Assembly (NCBI RefSeq): GCF_023065955.2
Contig: NW_026622952.1
Coordinates: 31,668,313 to 31,732,312 of the forward strand
Source of the DNA: Ursus arctos
Taxonomy: Eukaryota > Chordata > Mammalia > Carnivora > Ursidae
DNA length: 64,000 bases
Direction: 5' to 3'
Within the stretch, counting starts at the first letter, position 1. The number at the start of each line of letters is the position of its first letter. Shown here piece after piece: positions 46,115-57,727 of the stretch. Under the pieces are notes generated by a model. That model was not told where the DNA came from, made no database searches, and worked only from the letters and a program-made list of their open reading frames with translations. A program made the translations under genes and the position numbers.

Positions 46115-47590
46115 TCAGGAAAGTAGTTTTAAAGGGAACATACTTCAACATAATAAAGATCATGTACGAAAAACCCACAGCTAATATCATACTCAGTAGT
46201 GAAAAACTGAGAGCTTTTCCTCCGTGGTCAGGTACAAGACAAGGATGTCCAATCTCACTGCTTTTATTCAACATAGTACTGGAAGTCCTAGTCACAGCAA
46301 TCAGACAAGGAAAAAGAAATAAAAGGCATCCAAAATGGTAAGGAAGAAGTAAAACTTTCAGTATTTGCAAATGACATGATACTATATACAGAAAACCAAA
46401 GACTCCACCAAAAACCAACTAGAACTGATAAATGAATTCTGTAAGGTCACAGGATACAAAATCAATATACAGAAATCCATTGCATTTCCATACACTTATA
46501 AGGAAGTAGCAGAAAGAAAAAAAAAGTAAGAAAATAATCCCATTTACAGTTGCACCAAAAAGAATCAAGTACCTAGGAACAAACATAACCATAATGGTGA
46601 AAGACCTTATTCTGAAGCTACAAAACACTGATGAAACAAATTGAAGAGGACACAAATGGAAAGATATTCCATGCTCATGGGCTGGAAGAATAAATATTGT
46701 TAAAATGTCCATCCTACTCAAAGCCATCTACAGATATAAGGCACTCCCTATCAATACCAACAGCATTTTTCACGGAGGTAGAACAAGCAATCCTAAAATT
46801 TGTATGGAACCACAAAAGTCCCTGAATAGACAAAGCAATCTTGAAAAAGAAAAGCAAAGCTTGAGGCATCACAATTCCAGACTTCAAGTTATATTACAAA
46901 GCTGTAGTGATGAGAACAGTATGGTACTGGCACAAAAATAGACATCTAGATCAGTGGAACAGAATAGAAAACCGAGAAATGAACCCACAACTATATGGTC
47001 AATTAATCTTTGACAAAGCAGGAAAAAGTATCCAAAGGGAAAAAGTCTCTTCGACACATGGTGCTGGGAAAACTAAACAGTTATGTGCAAAAAAATGAAA
47101 CTGGACAAAATTCTCACACCACACACAAAAATAAACTCAAAATGGATTAAAGACCTAAATGTGAGATCTGAAACATAAAATCTTAGTAGAGAGCACAGGC
47201 AGTAATTTCTCTAACATTGGCCAAAGCAACATTTTTCTAGATATGTCTACTGAGGCATGGGAAGCAAAAGCAAAAAATAAACTATTGGGACTACATCAAA
47301 ATTAAAACTTCTTCACAGCGAAGGAAAAAATCAACAAACTTGATGGTTACCTGAAGGGAGGTGGGTGGGCAGAGGAGCGAAATAGGTGAAGGGGATTAAG
47401 AGTACATGTACTGTGATGAGCCCTCAGCAATGTACAGAATTATTGAAGTGTACACCTGAAAAATATTGTACACCTGAAACTAATATAAATCTGTATGCTA
47501 ATTATACTGGGATTAAAACTAAAATTTAATAAACTTTAATATAAATACTGTAAAAAACAAACAAGAAAAAATAATAAAAAACAACTAGTA

Positions 47591-48470
47591 CTCAATGACA
47601 GGTTATTTCATATTATCATTGCATTTTATGGGTAAGTTGCAGGTATGGAATTAGTTCACCCAGTTCCGTTTACTTGTGTTTTAAATTGCTTGTTGCTCTG
47701 ACTCCCTGGGGTTTTGACTCCTCTATGCTTCTCTTCAGGCTTCTGTGAGATTCTTAGGTTCAACTCTGAAGCAAATAGAAGAACCTTCTCTTTAGAACTT
47801 TGAAACTATCTCAGACACTAATTACCAGGTTTTGTTTCCTTGCGATTCCATAACATATCCCATTCAAGAAAAAGAATAAATTACAGAATAATCAATATAT
47901 CACAATATAGACAATAGATGTTAACTATTAATACTGCAAACATAAAGAAATTACTCTAACATTTTAATTTATTGCTTCAGTTTTATTATTATTCTTGGTG
48001 CAATTGTATTCTCATACTCTTCTCTTGGTCACTTACTTCTATGGTTTATAAAATGTTATTTAATAAGAATATTTGATTATTTCATATATATGAAATAATT
48101 CTAGTTCTCCTAAGTAAAATAGTATATTAATCTTTTTAAATCTTTTTCCATTTTCATTATTTTGAAAGGTTCTACACTATAATCATAAGTGTGGTTTAAT
48201 CTCTCTCACAGGTAACTTAAAAAGATATTCTAGTCATGATCAGGTTTCCTTTGATCCACTAGGATCTTTATCAGGCTACTATTTTCTTGAAGTCTTTGAT
48301 ACTGGAAAAGCTATTCAAAAGTAATTTTATTTTCTAGAACTTCAATGTGAGAATCAAAGATTAAAACCTCTAATTAGATGATAGCAACCAAACATCCATT
48401 TGAGTCTACTAAGCCCTCTTTTAAATTTCAGATAATTCTACCTTTAAATAAAAATATTGCTCATTCTGGG
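47591..48470. other. AT-rich intergenic DNA, no gene recognised
   Basis: Nothing recognisable. Confidence 0.4.
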
Positions 48471-48679
48471 GTTTTTTTCTTTTTTTTTCTTTAAGATTTT
48501 ATTCATTTATTTGACAGAGAGAGAGACAGACAGTGAGAGAGGGAATACAAGCAGGGGGAGTGGGAGAGGAAGAGCAGGCTCCCAGTGGAGAAGCCTGATA
48601 TGGGGCTGGATCCCAGGACCCTGGGATCACGCCCTGAGCTGAAGGCAGATGCTTAACAACTGAGCCACCCAGGCGCCCC
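48471..48679 (-). mobile_element. CAN-SINE, antisense
   Basis: Interrupted T-run, AAGATTTTATTCATTTATTT, GACAGAGAGAGAGACAGACA, then the complement of the head ending GAGCCACCCAGGCGCCCC. TCATTCTG lies on both sides (48461-48468 and 48683-48690). Confidence 0.94.
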
Positions 48680-49963
48680 TATTCATTCTGTTTTAACAAA
48701 GATTCTGTTTTATCATTTTCTTACTTTAAGAAATTTATATAAATATAAATGAATATGAATTTATAGAATATGTTATTGTAGAATATGGATGTTAAATGAA
48801 TATAAAATTGTTTCAGAATAACCATTACAAGAGGTCATGTAATTAGGAATAAAATGTCACTAAATACAGAATTGATTTTCAAAAATAATTTTAATATTGA
48901 AAAATATGTTACAAATGGAAATGGAAGTGATTAAAATAATTATTTCTGTAAACTGTTAACTGCTGGTTTCTAAGTTTATGTGGACATGTACTTTACACAT
49001 TTTTAACTTTTGACTGCTTCACTTTTTCTGGTGAAGCCAGACAAATTACACAGATCATATTTTTTAAAAAGAGGCACTCTATTTTAAATAGAGACATACA
49101 GATTGTCGCTGTGTCACATCTTCTCTCCCTCTAGCAGGATTTCTTACCCTTAGTTTACTCACTACCTGGGCTTTTTGCCTCTCATACACTATCCAGCTTT
49201 TATTTACAGACAGAATTCTGTAGATTAATCTACTTGGAAAATCCTCATGATGTTCTTTGACTCGCTCATTAACCAACAATTCTTGCATACATCACGTAGG
49301 ATATGGTCCAAATGAAATAAGGCAATTATAAGAAAGAGACAAAAGTAAGACTTGAACCCACATAATGACTGAGGCCACAGAACAAAAAATAAGGCATTCG
49401 ACATGGCTAATTGGCCTGCCCAAAGATGGAACAAAAGTGCCTCATCCCTCTTGCTTTCTCATGACATCATCTCTGCCGTTGGCTCTATTCTTAGTAACAA
49501 ATTCCCACTGCAACACAGTCAAACACACCTGTTTCTCAAGGGTCTGTTCTCTCCATTTTTCTAGATGAAAGCCCACAGAAATAGAGGGGTCTTTTCACTA
49601 AATTCTAATCTAATCTTCTGCAAATCACTGTAAATTTTATTTATTCAACTGGATCAGTAAAAATTCTAAATATTTTCAACAGATCTAAATGAGACCAATC
49701 CTCTTTTAAAAAACTGCAATATTCTTAGTCCATGGTAAAAACAGCCTTAACATTTAAGAAACAAAATATCCTAAGAAATTTAAGTTTCTTTGAAAAAATT
49801 TCTACCTTATGAATGAATACCTTAACAATAATACATTAGGCTGCTTTTTACATTAGGAGAAGACATAACATACAAAGATTTTATGTCAGTATCTAAAATT
49901 AGAGATGTAAAAACGTTTTTTTGCCTTTGTCTGAAGCCAAATCTATGTAGTAGATTTAGAAGT
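48680..49963. other. intergenic DNA, no gene recognised
   Basis: AT-rich. The 67-69-codon frames near 49079-49568 have no family resemblance. Confidence 0.4.
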
Positions 49964-50198
49964 TTATGAAGCATGAGAGACTATGGACTCTGAGAAACAA
50001 ACTGAGGGTTTCAGAGGGGAGGGGGGTGGGGGAATGGGATAGGCTGGTGATGGGTGGTGGTGAGGGCACGTATTGCATGGTTCACTGGGTGTTATACGCA
50101 ACTAATGAATCATCGAACTTTACATCAAAAACCAGGGATGTACTGTACGGTGACTAACATAATATAATAAAAAAATATTATTATAATAAAAAAAAAGA
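49964..50198 (+). mobile_element. L1 3' UTR only, sense
   Basis: GAAGCATGAGAGACTATGGA CTCTGAGAAACAAACTGAGG, the G-rich run, then TGTACTGTACGGTGACTAAC and an A/T-rich tail. Strongly 5'-truncated copy of the same subfamily as 8274-9810. A clear target duplication was not found. The 63-codon frame is UTR. Confidence 0.92.
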
Positions 50199-50264
50199 GA
50201 ACTTGCCTTCCTAGGCATTATGACATATACCAAAGCCATTTACATAAATTTTAAAATGGTGATA

Positions 50265-50509
50265 GTAGCCCAAGAAGAGATAAATAGCCCAATGGGACAG
50301 AATAGAGAGCTTTAAGATAGAATATATGTATACTGCACCAAGCATACCATAAAAGCAGTATGTCAATCAGTGGAGAAAGGACAGATTGCTTACTACATGC
50401 TGCTGTGAAAACCAGTTTATTATGAAGAAAAATTAAATTATTTCCACTTAACACCATACAAAAGGGCTCTGGATGGATTAAATGTCTAAATTTGAAAGGC
50501 AAAAGCATA
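50265..50509 (+). repeat. old L1 ORF2 fragment
   Basis: AAATAGCCCAATGGGACAGA ATAGAGAG, CAGTGGAGAAAGGACAGATT, TTAACACCATACAAAAGG, CTGGATGGATTAAATGTCTA follow the L1M ORF2 pattern. The SINE at 50510 ends it. Confidence 0.65.
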
Positions 50510-50713
50510 GGGGCACATGGGAGGTTCAGTTGGTGAAGCATCTGCCTTTGACTTGGGTCATGATCCCAGGGTCCTGGGATCAAGTCCCTCATCGGGCTCC
50601 CTGCTGAGCCGGGAGCCTGCTTCTCCCTCTGCCTGCCACTCCCCCTGCTTGTGCGAGCACTCTAACAAATAAATAAATAAAATCTTTAAAAAAAATAAAA
50701 ATTTAAAAAAAAA
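50510..50713 (+). mobile_element. CAN-SINE, sense, diverged
   Basis: GGGGCACATGGGAGGTTCAG, B-box-like GGGATCAAGTCCC, CT-rich middle and an AAATAAATAAATAAAATC tail. Target duplication unclear. Confidence 0.9.
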
Positions 50714-51582
50714 AGTTTATATTTTATTTGGTCTTGATTTTTTTTTTGAAAGGTCAAATATAGAATGTGATTAAGTATGGGGAAAGTTTCAGCTTGCCTA
50801 ATAAAAAGAAAAAGCAGTATTTTAAAAGAATGTACCTTTTACATCTACCACATAAGAAAGAATTAAAAATAATTATAACCTTGTATAGTGTCATGGCAAA
50901 AAAAGCAAACTTCTAGTTGATTAGTAAAACCACAAATGGACATCGAACATTTTGGAAAGTATTTTAATAACAGGATCCAAGACCTACAAGTTGTTAACAA
51001 CCATTCAACAAGGAATTTATTAAGGAAAGGGACATGTACATAGGATACAACAAAATGCTGAAATAGGTTGAAAGTCCAAAAGCAGAAGAGCTGTTAATTC
51101 TTGGTATATTTGCAGAATGAATCATCATTCACCAGTCATCAATATAATAGATCTTCAGATACTATATTTGAATATTGAGTGGGATTTTTTACTTCCTCTG
51201 AGTATGGAGATTAAGAGCTAAAACAAAGTAATATAAAGTGACTCTACTTTCTAAACTGAGCCTCAGATCAATAGAGCCAGGCATCCCCTCCAGAGTTCTC
51301 ATGTCATAGTCTTTATTAAACATTCCTCTTTTGAATGTCATTTCTGTCTTTACTACTACAGATAGACCACACATTTTGCGATGAGGTTTCCAGTAGCCAA
51401 ACGACGTTGATTCAATGGACTAAAATCACAAATGTAGCATGAAGTTTCTAATACTGGGTCCTAGGTCTAAGAGGTACTTGTCCCATGCATCTTCATAATG
51501 AAAGCTAGTTTAACTGATAAATAGTGAATAATATCTGTGTAGCAACATAGCAACTCGAAACGGTAATATTTGTTTTTCTTTT
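50714..51582. other. AT-rich intergenic DNA, no gene recognised
   Basis: It may contain more eroded L1 between 50860 and 51060; nothing definite. Confidence 0.35.
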
Positions 51583-51725
51583 TCAATTCCAGTGTAGTTA
51601 ATATATAGTGTTATACTAGTTTCAGGTGTACAGTATAGTGATTCAACAATTCCATACATTACTCAGTGCTCAAGATAAGCGTACTCTTAATCCCCTTCAC
51701 CTGTTTCATCCATCTCTAGGACTCT
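51583..51725 (-). mobile_element. L1 3' UTR fragment, antisense
   Basis: TTCCAGTGTAGTTAATATAT AGTGTTATACTAGTTTCAGG TGTACAG and ACATTACTCAGTGCTCAAGA are the reverse complement of the 3' UTR type found at 47350-47540. Short and 5'-truncated. Confidence 0.85.
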
Positions 51726-52155
51726 TTTTAGTACCTGGCTTTTTCCTAGTCAATTTGATACATCCCATTGCTTTGAAGAGAACTAGGTTTGATTTGGAGG
51801 AAGCATAAAGACAAAAAAAAAGCTAGTGTTCCTTTTTTGTTTTCTATGTCTTCCAAACTGAATTTGTAAAGCCAAAAAGGAAGCCCTAAATAGTAGATTA
51901 TAATAAAATATTACACAACTACAGAGGCAAAAAGAATAGAAGTGATCCTTCGGGCCATAACCACTGAGGCTAGAGAAAGAAGGGAGCAGGGTGGAGCTAA
52001 CACTTGAGATGGCAGGAGGCTGAAGGGTAGGGGGCGTGGGAAGTAGGGAAAGAGCAGCCCTGGTGGAACCACTGAGGATGTAGAGTCCTCGCTGCAGGCT
52101 GCCAAGTACCACGTGGGGTCAGCCTGAGGGAAAGTCAGCAGCACTGCAGAGACTA
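51726..52155. other. intergenic DNA with a less AT-rich patch
   Basis: 51950-52150 is G-rich on the plus strand and gives minus-strand frames of 109 and 89 codons (51783-52112 and 51911-52180). Their composition (S, L and P rich) and the lack of any domain suggest chance. Confidence 0.4.
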
Positions 52156-52600
52156 CAGTAATCCCCGCTAACCCCCGCATGTGCAGTTTCCATTTTCACA
52201 GTTTCCATCACCCACTGTCAGCCCCAGGTCAGGAGTAGATGATCTTCCTTCTGAGGAATCATCAAAAGATTGACAGTCACCCAGTGCTGCGTCACAATGC
52301 CTACATCATTCACCTCATTTCATCTCAACAGGATGGCGCTTCATTTCACATCATCACAAGAAGTGAGGGGGGGGAACAGGACAATCAGATATTTTGAGAG
52401 AAAGACCACATTCATACAGCATTTACTATTGTATATTGTTAACATTGTTTCATTTTATTATTGGTTATTATTATTGGTCTCTTATTGTGCCTAATTTATA
52501 AATTAAACTTTATCATAAGCGTGGGTGTATAGCAAAAAACATGGGTTCAGGGTCCGTATCATCCTTACTTCCAGGCATCCTCTGTGGATAAGAACTACTG
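52156..52600 (-). repeat. Tigger-like DNA transposon remnant, CAGT ends
   Basis: Left end CAGTAATCCCCGCTAACCCC follows a TA dinucleotide. The right end CTGTGGATAAGAACTACTG is its diverged complement. Inside are TGCGTCACAATGCCTACATC ATTCACCTC, CATCATCACAAGAAGTGAGG and CCTAATTTATAAATTAAACT TTATCATAAG. These match, in reverse, a common mammalian family whose ends read CAGTAATCCCCCCTTATCCG. No transposase is present. Confidence 0.75.
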
Positions 52601-53969
52601 GATAAGAATTTCACTATGCGAAGGAGCTATCTTAGCTGCATTTGTTAGTGACAGCCCTCACAGCTCACCTGTGGTGTTCTATGGAAATGGATTCCTGAGG
52701 TTGGAGGGAGGGGGCTGAACTGGGAATACAGTGTGGTGTTCTCTTGTTATTTGAGTAGTGGTGGTGTTTTTTTAACACCTGAAAGTTAGTGGTGATATGA
52801 AGTGCAAGTCTCCAAGATTTGTCCTTGAAAGTGGAACTGGACAGTGAAAAACCCTCATTCTTGACTATGAATGAAGGCATTTTAGAGGAAGAAAGTCCAC
52901 AGACGTACTATGTTCTCCAGTGATGGCCAATCACAGCAAAGCTTGGGTACCTGGTAATGAGGGCTGGAGGCTGCATTACTGTGGCTGAGATTGTGCCCTA
53001 CTGGCTGAGCAACCTTACCTGAAGAACCATCCTCAGGATAGCTACAGGAATAAATAATGCTACCGAGCATTCAGACAGTTGAAATGATACAAAGTAATAC
53101 AATTTTGCCAAGTTTCCAAATAGCCTTTCCCCTAGTTTTGTTTTGTTTTGTTTTTTCCTTCTGAAGAGTCGTCCTCAATTTATAGAACAGCTGTTTTTCA
53201 TTCCTCAAAGAATTGAGTTGCAACCTGACAGATATCAAGATGCCGACTCAGCAATCCAACTATATTATCTACCCTTTGCTTCTATGTATCAAGGAAAAGA
53301 TCCTCAGCTAAGATAGAAATCAAAAGTCCCTATGTTCTAGATTTAGAGCAGTTTGTCTTTGGAATATTTTTCTTTCCCTCTGGGTATACAGTTTCATTTA
53401 GTTTAGGAGACAAGACATTAAAAAAAAAAAAAAAAAGTTCTGAACAGGCTCTGAATATCACCTTCTAATCTGGCCAACTTCTACCCATACAGCTAACTTT
53501 AAAAAAGCAAAACAAAACAAAGCAAAACAAAATCCCTTTGAAATATCTTGTCAGATTTCAGCTGTGGCAAACAGTAAAGTATTTGCGACCGTACTGAACA
53601 ACCCCTGGACACAAGGCATCTCCAAAGAAGGTGCAAAAGATCCTACCACGCCAAGATCTAGAGCCACTCCCAAAGTTAAGCAAAAGAAACAAAGACAAAA
53701 TAATTCCCCTGAGAGCCTGCAACAGTAGGTAGGACCCAAGCTTCATGCAAATGGAGTGCAACCATCACTTCTTTCTGGCCATATTGGTGAGGCTCCCAGC
53801 CTGACAGCTGCCAAGCCAAGTTCTCGGGATAGACAACAAGACAGACAAGGAGGTGATGGCTGCCCTTGGGAGAGAAAGGATCAACAAATAATGGGTCTAA
53901 ACGTGGAAATGAAGAGACAAATTGAAATTTTACTTTTCTCTCTGCACCAGGCGCTAGAGTAATCCAGGA
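52601..53969. other. intergenic DNA, no gene recognised
   Basis: A-run at 53420-53436 and an imperfect CAAAA-type run at 53508-53530. The 105-codon minus-strand frame at 53676-53993 has no recognisable domain. Confidence 0.4.
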
Positions 53970-55505
53970 GAGCTCACTAGGGTAAATTCTCACCCTCCAC
54001 CGGTTTCTGCCAGTTTTCCCAGGATCTCATCTGCTTTGAGCAAGCAGAGTTTATCATAGAGAATATAGCTTGTGTATCTACCAGAATTTGGTATTTTTCC
54101 ATTAATTTCAATTTCAGTTTCCCGTTGGCTGTTTAAGGGAATAAGTAGTAGCAGTTTATCAAAGATTCCCTAAGATTCCTATCAATCATCCCATCAACCC
54201 TTGGAGGGGCCCATCCTGGGACCCTTCAAAGGTAGTATAGGAGCATCTATAAGACCACTAACTTGGTGGACTTTTGTTTATGATACTGTAGTCTACTTAG
54301 AGTGGAAGGCAATTCAGAGGATTAGTAGACTCCGAGGAATCGGGTAAAGGTGGAAAGAGGGGAGTAGTAGAAGTTACATCAGTCTTACAGTCTTTGTCTT
54401 AGGTACCCCTTGTGTCTTTTGATAAATCTTTCAATGAAATTATTTTGGAATTTTGAAGCTCTTGGAAGGTTTCTGCATGCCAGTTAAAACAACCCATTCT
54501 CTTTGTTGATTTGGGAGCCCTTGCATTCAAGGACATTTCTTAAATAAAGATCTTGTCTAATTAGAATGTTCCCCATAATGGCCATTGTAATTCTAGGTTG
54601 TCTTACTAAGGTTTTGCCATTTTTGTAAATATCGACAGTCTCCAGGATCACAGTTCTCAGATATCAAACAAGCCGTTATGACAGAAAGTGGCACAGTACA
54701 CTCAATTCTTTGAAACTTGAGGACCCCATTCCTCTAGCTAAGACTTGGGTTTCTCTGACCTGAATTAATACCTAGGAAAGATATGCTGCCTGGCTGAGGA
54801 TATTATGGTGTTCCCCAGTGCACTCTGTCTCACAGAAATTTTCCTGAGGTTGGCGGGGGGCCTGGTGTCAATCTAGCATGTTCCATGACCAACTTATCCT
54901 AACACAAGAAGTCTTAGAGCTAGGTGGTGAGCGCTCTAACAGCTCTGAAGCTCTCCACCAACCAATTTGATGACTTGGGCTTCCAAGATTCCCATTAGCA
55001 AAAGATTTATTATTCCTTTCACAAGATTTCTTATAGTGGTAGACACCTTGATGGCTTTTAATGGTCTGGCTTTTGCCCACTTTTTTTTTAAATTTTGATT
55101 TTGGTGGTCAAAACAGTCTCAATTTCCTGTGTTAATTATTTCTCCAAGTCCCTCTGTGATTTATGCTGTGGACTTACTCATGGTCATCACCACTTTTGGA
55201 CACTGGAATTCCTTCTGAGTCCCCTCATGGTGCCACCCATTGCAGACTCCCAATTCCTGGCAACTTTCCAGGAATTTAATAAACTCCAGAACCTTTCTAG
55301 GGGCCCCAAAACCTTTCTGGGAACTATATACATTTGGAACAACTGCACACAAGTGAGAAAAACTGAAATCCAAGAGTGACTTACCCATAGCTCTTGGTGA
55401 CAACAAGAGTGGTGAACTCCAAGGACTCAGCAGGAGCCACACCCGTGCATCTCGTCCTACAGGCCATTAACGGTCTGCTTTGAATCTCATTCCTTGTTGC
55501 CAAAA
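53970..55505 (-). repeat. possible ERV internal region, antisense
   Basis: Read on the minus strand this follows the LTR-like segment at 55506-56000. Right after it comes TTTTTGGCAACAAGGAATGA G, which resembles the primer-binding-site context of some ERVs. The 70- and 93-codon frames (54868-55080, 55161-55442) are broken and carry no motif I can assign with certainty. No gag, pol or env product can be named, and the inner limit is a guess. Confidence 0.35.
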
Positions 55506-56000
55506 ACTGTTCAAAAAAATGATTAAAGAAGACAATTTAGGTAATAAAATCAAAATTTAATGCTTCTTGAAGTATACAGTTTTTTGTTGTTGTTTCTCTT
55601 AAGAATTGAAAAATGGGGGTGGAAGTCAAAAAACTTTTATAGGATAAAGACTAACAAAAGAAAGGAAGAGAAAAACAAAATAGCTGATAGGCTGGGATCC
55701 CACAGTCACCACCTTGTTTGATGAGAAGGGCCAGAGCTGACTTGGTGTTTGGGAACAGGCCGTTTATACTGTGTTTCTGGTCTACTAGAGCATTACGGGG
55801 ACATGGAAGTTATCTGAGTTTTGGTTTGCTGACATGGCACCCCAAGCAGGAGCAGCCCCATCATGGACCTAGAAATTTATTTCAACACCACTTATTAAAT
55901 TGGCCAATGTTGCAAAACAAAACAGAAATAAACAAAACACCAAGCATGCTAAATTCAGAACTGCTCGTTTCACACAGTTCACATAATATATGCATCTAAT
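55506..56000 (-). repeat. possible ERV LTR, antisense
   Basis: On the minus strand a TATAAAAG box lies at about plus 55634-55642 (CTTTTATAGG on plus). About 100-130 bases downstream the sequence becomes T-rich and ends before TTTTTGGCAACAAGG. The layout is LTR-like, but no family was recognised and the outer edge is approximate. Confidence 0.4.
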
Positions 56001-56849
56001 AAATAGGAAAAGATATCTCTTGTATTAAATATCTCTTGTATTAAAAACACATCCAAGCCAAAATAAAGGTTTCTATGAGCATGAAAGAGATAAATTCACC
56101 TGGAAGCTATGAAATCTTGGTTAGATGCAAGAGACAGCTTTTGTTTCACATGCTTTCAAAAGTTGGAAGATTTTTCAGCTTTCTTTTTTTCACAAACATT
56201 TTTCACAACCAATATTTTGGAAATTGTGGAATAACACAATGTTCAGGATTGCACCCCTTACATACTGGTAATATGACTATTCTATGCTGCCAGGTAAGAC
56301 AACTATAGAGTCCTGATCATTTGGGTGACAGTATTTTATGGAAATTTCAAAGCCCTTTGAGGGTGTTTGTCTCAATACAAGCCCACACAACCTCCAAATC
56401 TCTAACATCTAAATGCTAATGACTGCCAGATAAGGCACACTAGTGGACTCTTCATTTACATAACCAATAGTCCACTTGGCATTTTGTCTTGGAAGTCTCA
56501 CATTGAAATGTTGACACCAAAGTTAATGTGTCCACAAACTAACTCCTGATTGCTCTCCTCAGCTATATCTCAATTCCTACTCCATTTTTTTAAATAGTAG
56601 CCTTCTTCACTATGTTGTTTAAACAGGAACCTAAGGAGTGGCCATGGTTTCCTCTCTTGTGTACATCCCACATGAATCAGTAAGTCAGACTTTTTATATC
56701 CTCAACGTATCTCAAAATTGCCCAGTCCTCTATACTTCATTGCCAGCACCCTGGTTATAATTTTCCACCTGGACTAAAGTAATAGTTTCATAATTCATCA
56801 GCCACATCTGTTCTTGGCTCTGCTCTCATTATTGTCCACATACATTAAA
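56001..56849. other. intergenic DNA, no gene recognised
   Basis: TATCTCTTGTATTAAA is repeated back to back at about 56013-56043. The 77-codon frame at 56075-56308 has no family resemblance. Confidence 0.4.
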
Positions 56850-57220
56850 AGGAGTAGTTTTCCCCCAAAGATTATTCACCATGCCATGTGTACATAAGCC
56901 CATGATTCGCATCATTCCTCTTTTCTTCTGGCTCCTCAGCACCTAGCTCTCAACTCAAGCTCCACGTCTTCTGAGAAGCCTTCTCGATCTCTGTCACAGG
57001 GTCACATCTCTCCATTAGCTCCCATAGCTCCAATCATCAATCTCTTAGAGAAATTCTAACCTTACCATTTTATACTGACTATATGATTACTTAATTGGTA
57101 TTTATCTTCCCCATTAGATCAAGCTCACGTGAGCTGGGCCATGCCAATTTTATCTATTTTTACCTCAGTTCTAAGAACATCGGGCTCTCAGTGGATGTTC
57201 TAAACCCGTGTTAGGAGAGT
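56850..57220 (+). repeat. L2 LINE 3' region
   Basis: CTCAACTCAAGCTCCACGTC TTCTGAGAAGCCTTCTCGAT, then CCATTAGATCAAGCTCACGT GAGCTGGG and CTCAGTGGATGTTCT follow the L2 3' pattern ('aaatgtcacctcctcagagaggccttccc ... gggcagggac ... cagtaggtgctc'). Confidence 0.6.
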
Positions 57221-57229
57221 AAGTATATT

Positions 57230-57727
57230 CCTTATCTAAGTCCCCATGAATCTGGACATTAGCTAACCTCGCCCTGGGTCTCATTTTCCTTTGTCCACTC
57301 TACTCCAGTCACGCTGAGATTCTTTCACTTGGCAGGAGTTTTGCACCTCAGAGTATTCCAAAGAGAATTCTCAAAGTAATTCCAGGTATTACTTCTACCT
57401 GGAATACTGATGGTTCTTGATATAGGTGGCTTTCTCTCATCATTACATGGCCTAAATATATCTTTCTCAGGGCTCTGTTACCTGAGCTCTTTTGTAAGTT
57501 GGTTCGACTTCTTGGTTTTTCTGTTATTGATATGTCATTATTTTCTTCATATTGCTTATCAAAATCATAATTCATATTTAAGTGTTATTTATGTATTATT
57601 GCCTCCCTTCTCCTATATAAGCTTTCTGTGGAGAATAACATTATTTTATTCACCAACATATACTCAGAATCTAGCACAGTCTCAGACACATAAGGACTTA
57701 ATAAATATTCCAATAAATAACAAATCA
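57230..57727 (+). repeat. second L2 LINE 3' region
   Basis: TTTGTCCACTCTACTCCAGT CACGCTGAGATTC, TACCTGGAATACTGATGGTT and TAGCACAGTCTCAGACACAT AAGGACTTAATAAATATTCC are the L2 'actgtgctccagccacactggcc ... cctggaatg ... gcacatagtaggcgctcaataaat' order. The SINE at 57728 sits at its 3' end. The 123-codon plus-strand frame at 57410-57781 crosses L2 and SINE and is not a gene. Confidence 0.7.

Larger units (their letters stand above)
44043..47340 (+). pseudogene. L1 ORF2, degenerate (endonuclease and RT parts)
   Basis: Begins at 44043 with an early stop. The endonuclease start is recognisable as LNVNGLNAPIKRH after 44070. Further matches are GATGGCTTCACAGATGAATT CTACC (45456) and the RT core near 46361-46378. 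In the RT core the codons read V-F-A-N-D-M-I, where the catalytic FADD motif is expected. The frame at 46907-47098 carries [20 protein letters not shown]. Many stops and frameshifts occur. The cysteine-rich C-terminal part is missing altogether. Confidence 0.9.
42743..47575 (+). mobile_element. L1 with 5' UTR, lacking ORF1 and the ORF2 end
   Basis: The longest element here, about 4.8 kb. It opens near 42755 with the L1 5' start GACTTCTGGGAAAGACGGTA GAGTAGGAGGACCC and a GC-richer 5' UTR to about 43800. About 240 bases later ORF2 starts. ORF2 runs to about 47340 and then joins the 3' UTR (GAAATAGGTGAAGGGGATTA AGAGTACATG, GTACACCTGAAACTAATATA). The flanks AAAAGACAGCTAGTA (42728-42742) and AAAAAACAACTAGTA (47576-47590) match at 13 of 15 bases, so both ends are real and the gaps are internal. 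A SINE and an (AAAT)n array have since been added. Confidence 0.9.

Noticed and set aside
45939..46418. 159-codon minus-strand open frame, the longest in the window
   Set aside because: It is made of an inserted SINE plus the antisense strand of L1 ORF2, so it is a chance frame.
51783..52180. 109- and 89-codon minus-strand frames
   Set aside because: Composition-driven S/L/P-rich frames in different registers, partly entering a Tigger-like repeat.
53676..53993. 105-codon minus-strand frame considered as a conserved exon
   Set aside because: No known domain, no splice-site support seen, and it lies next to probable ERV sequence.
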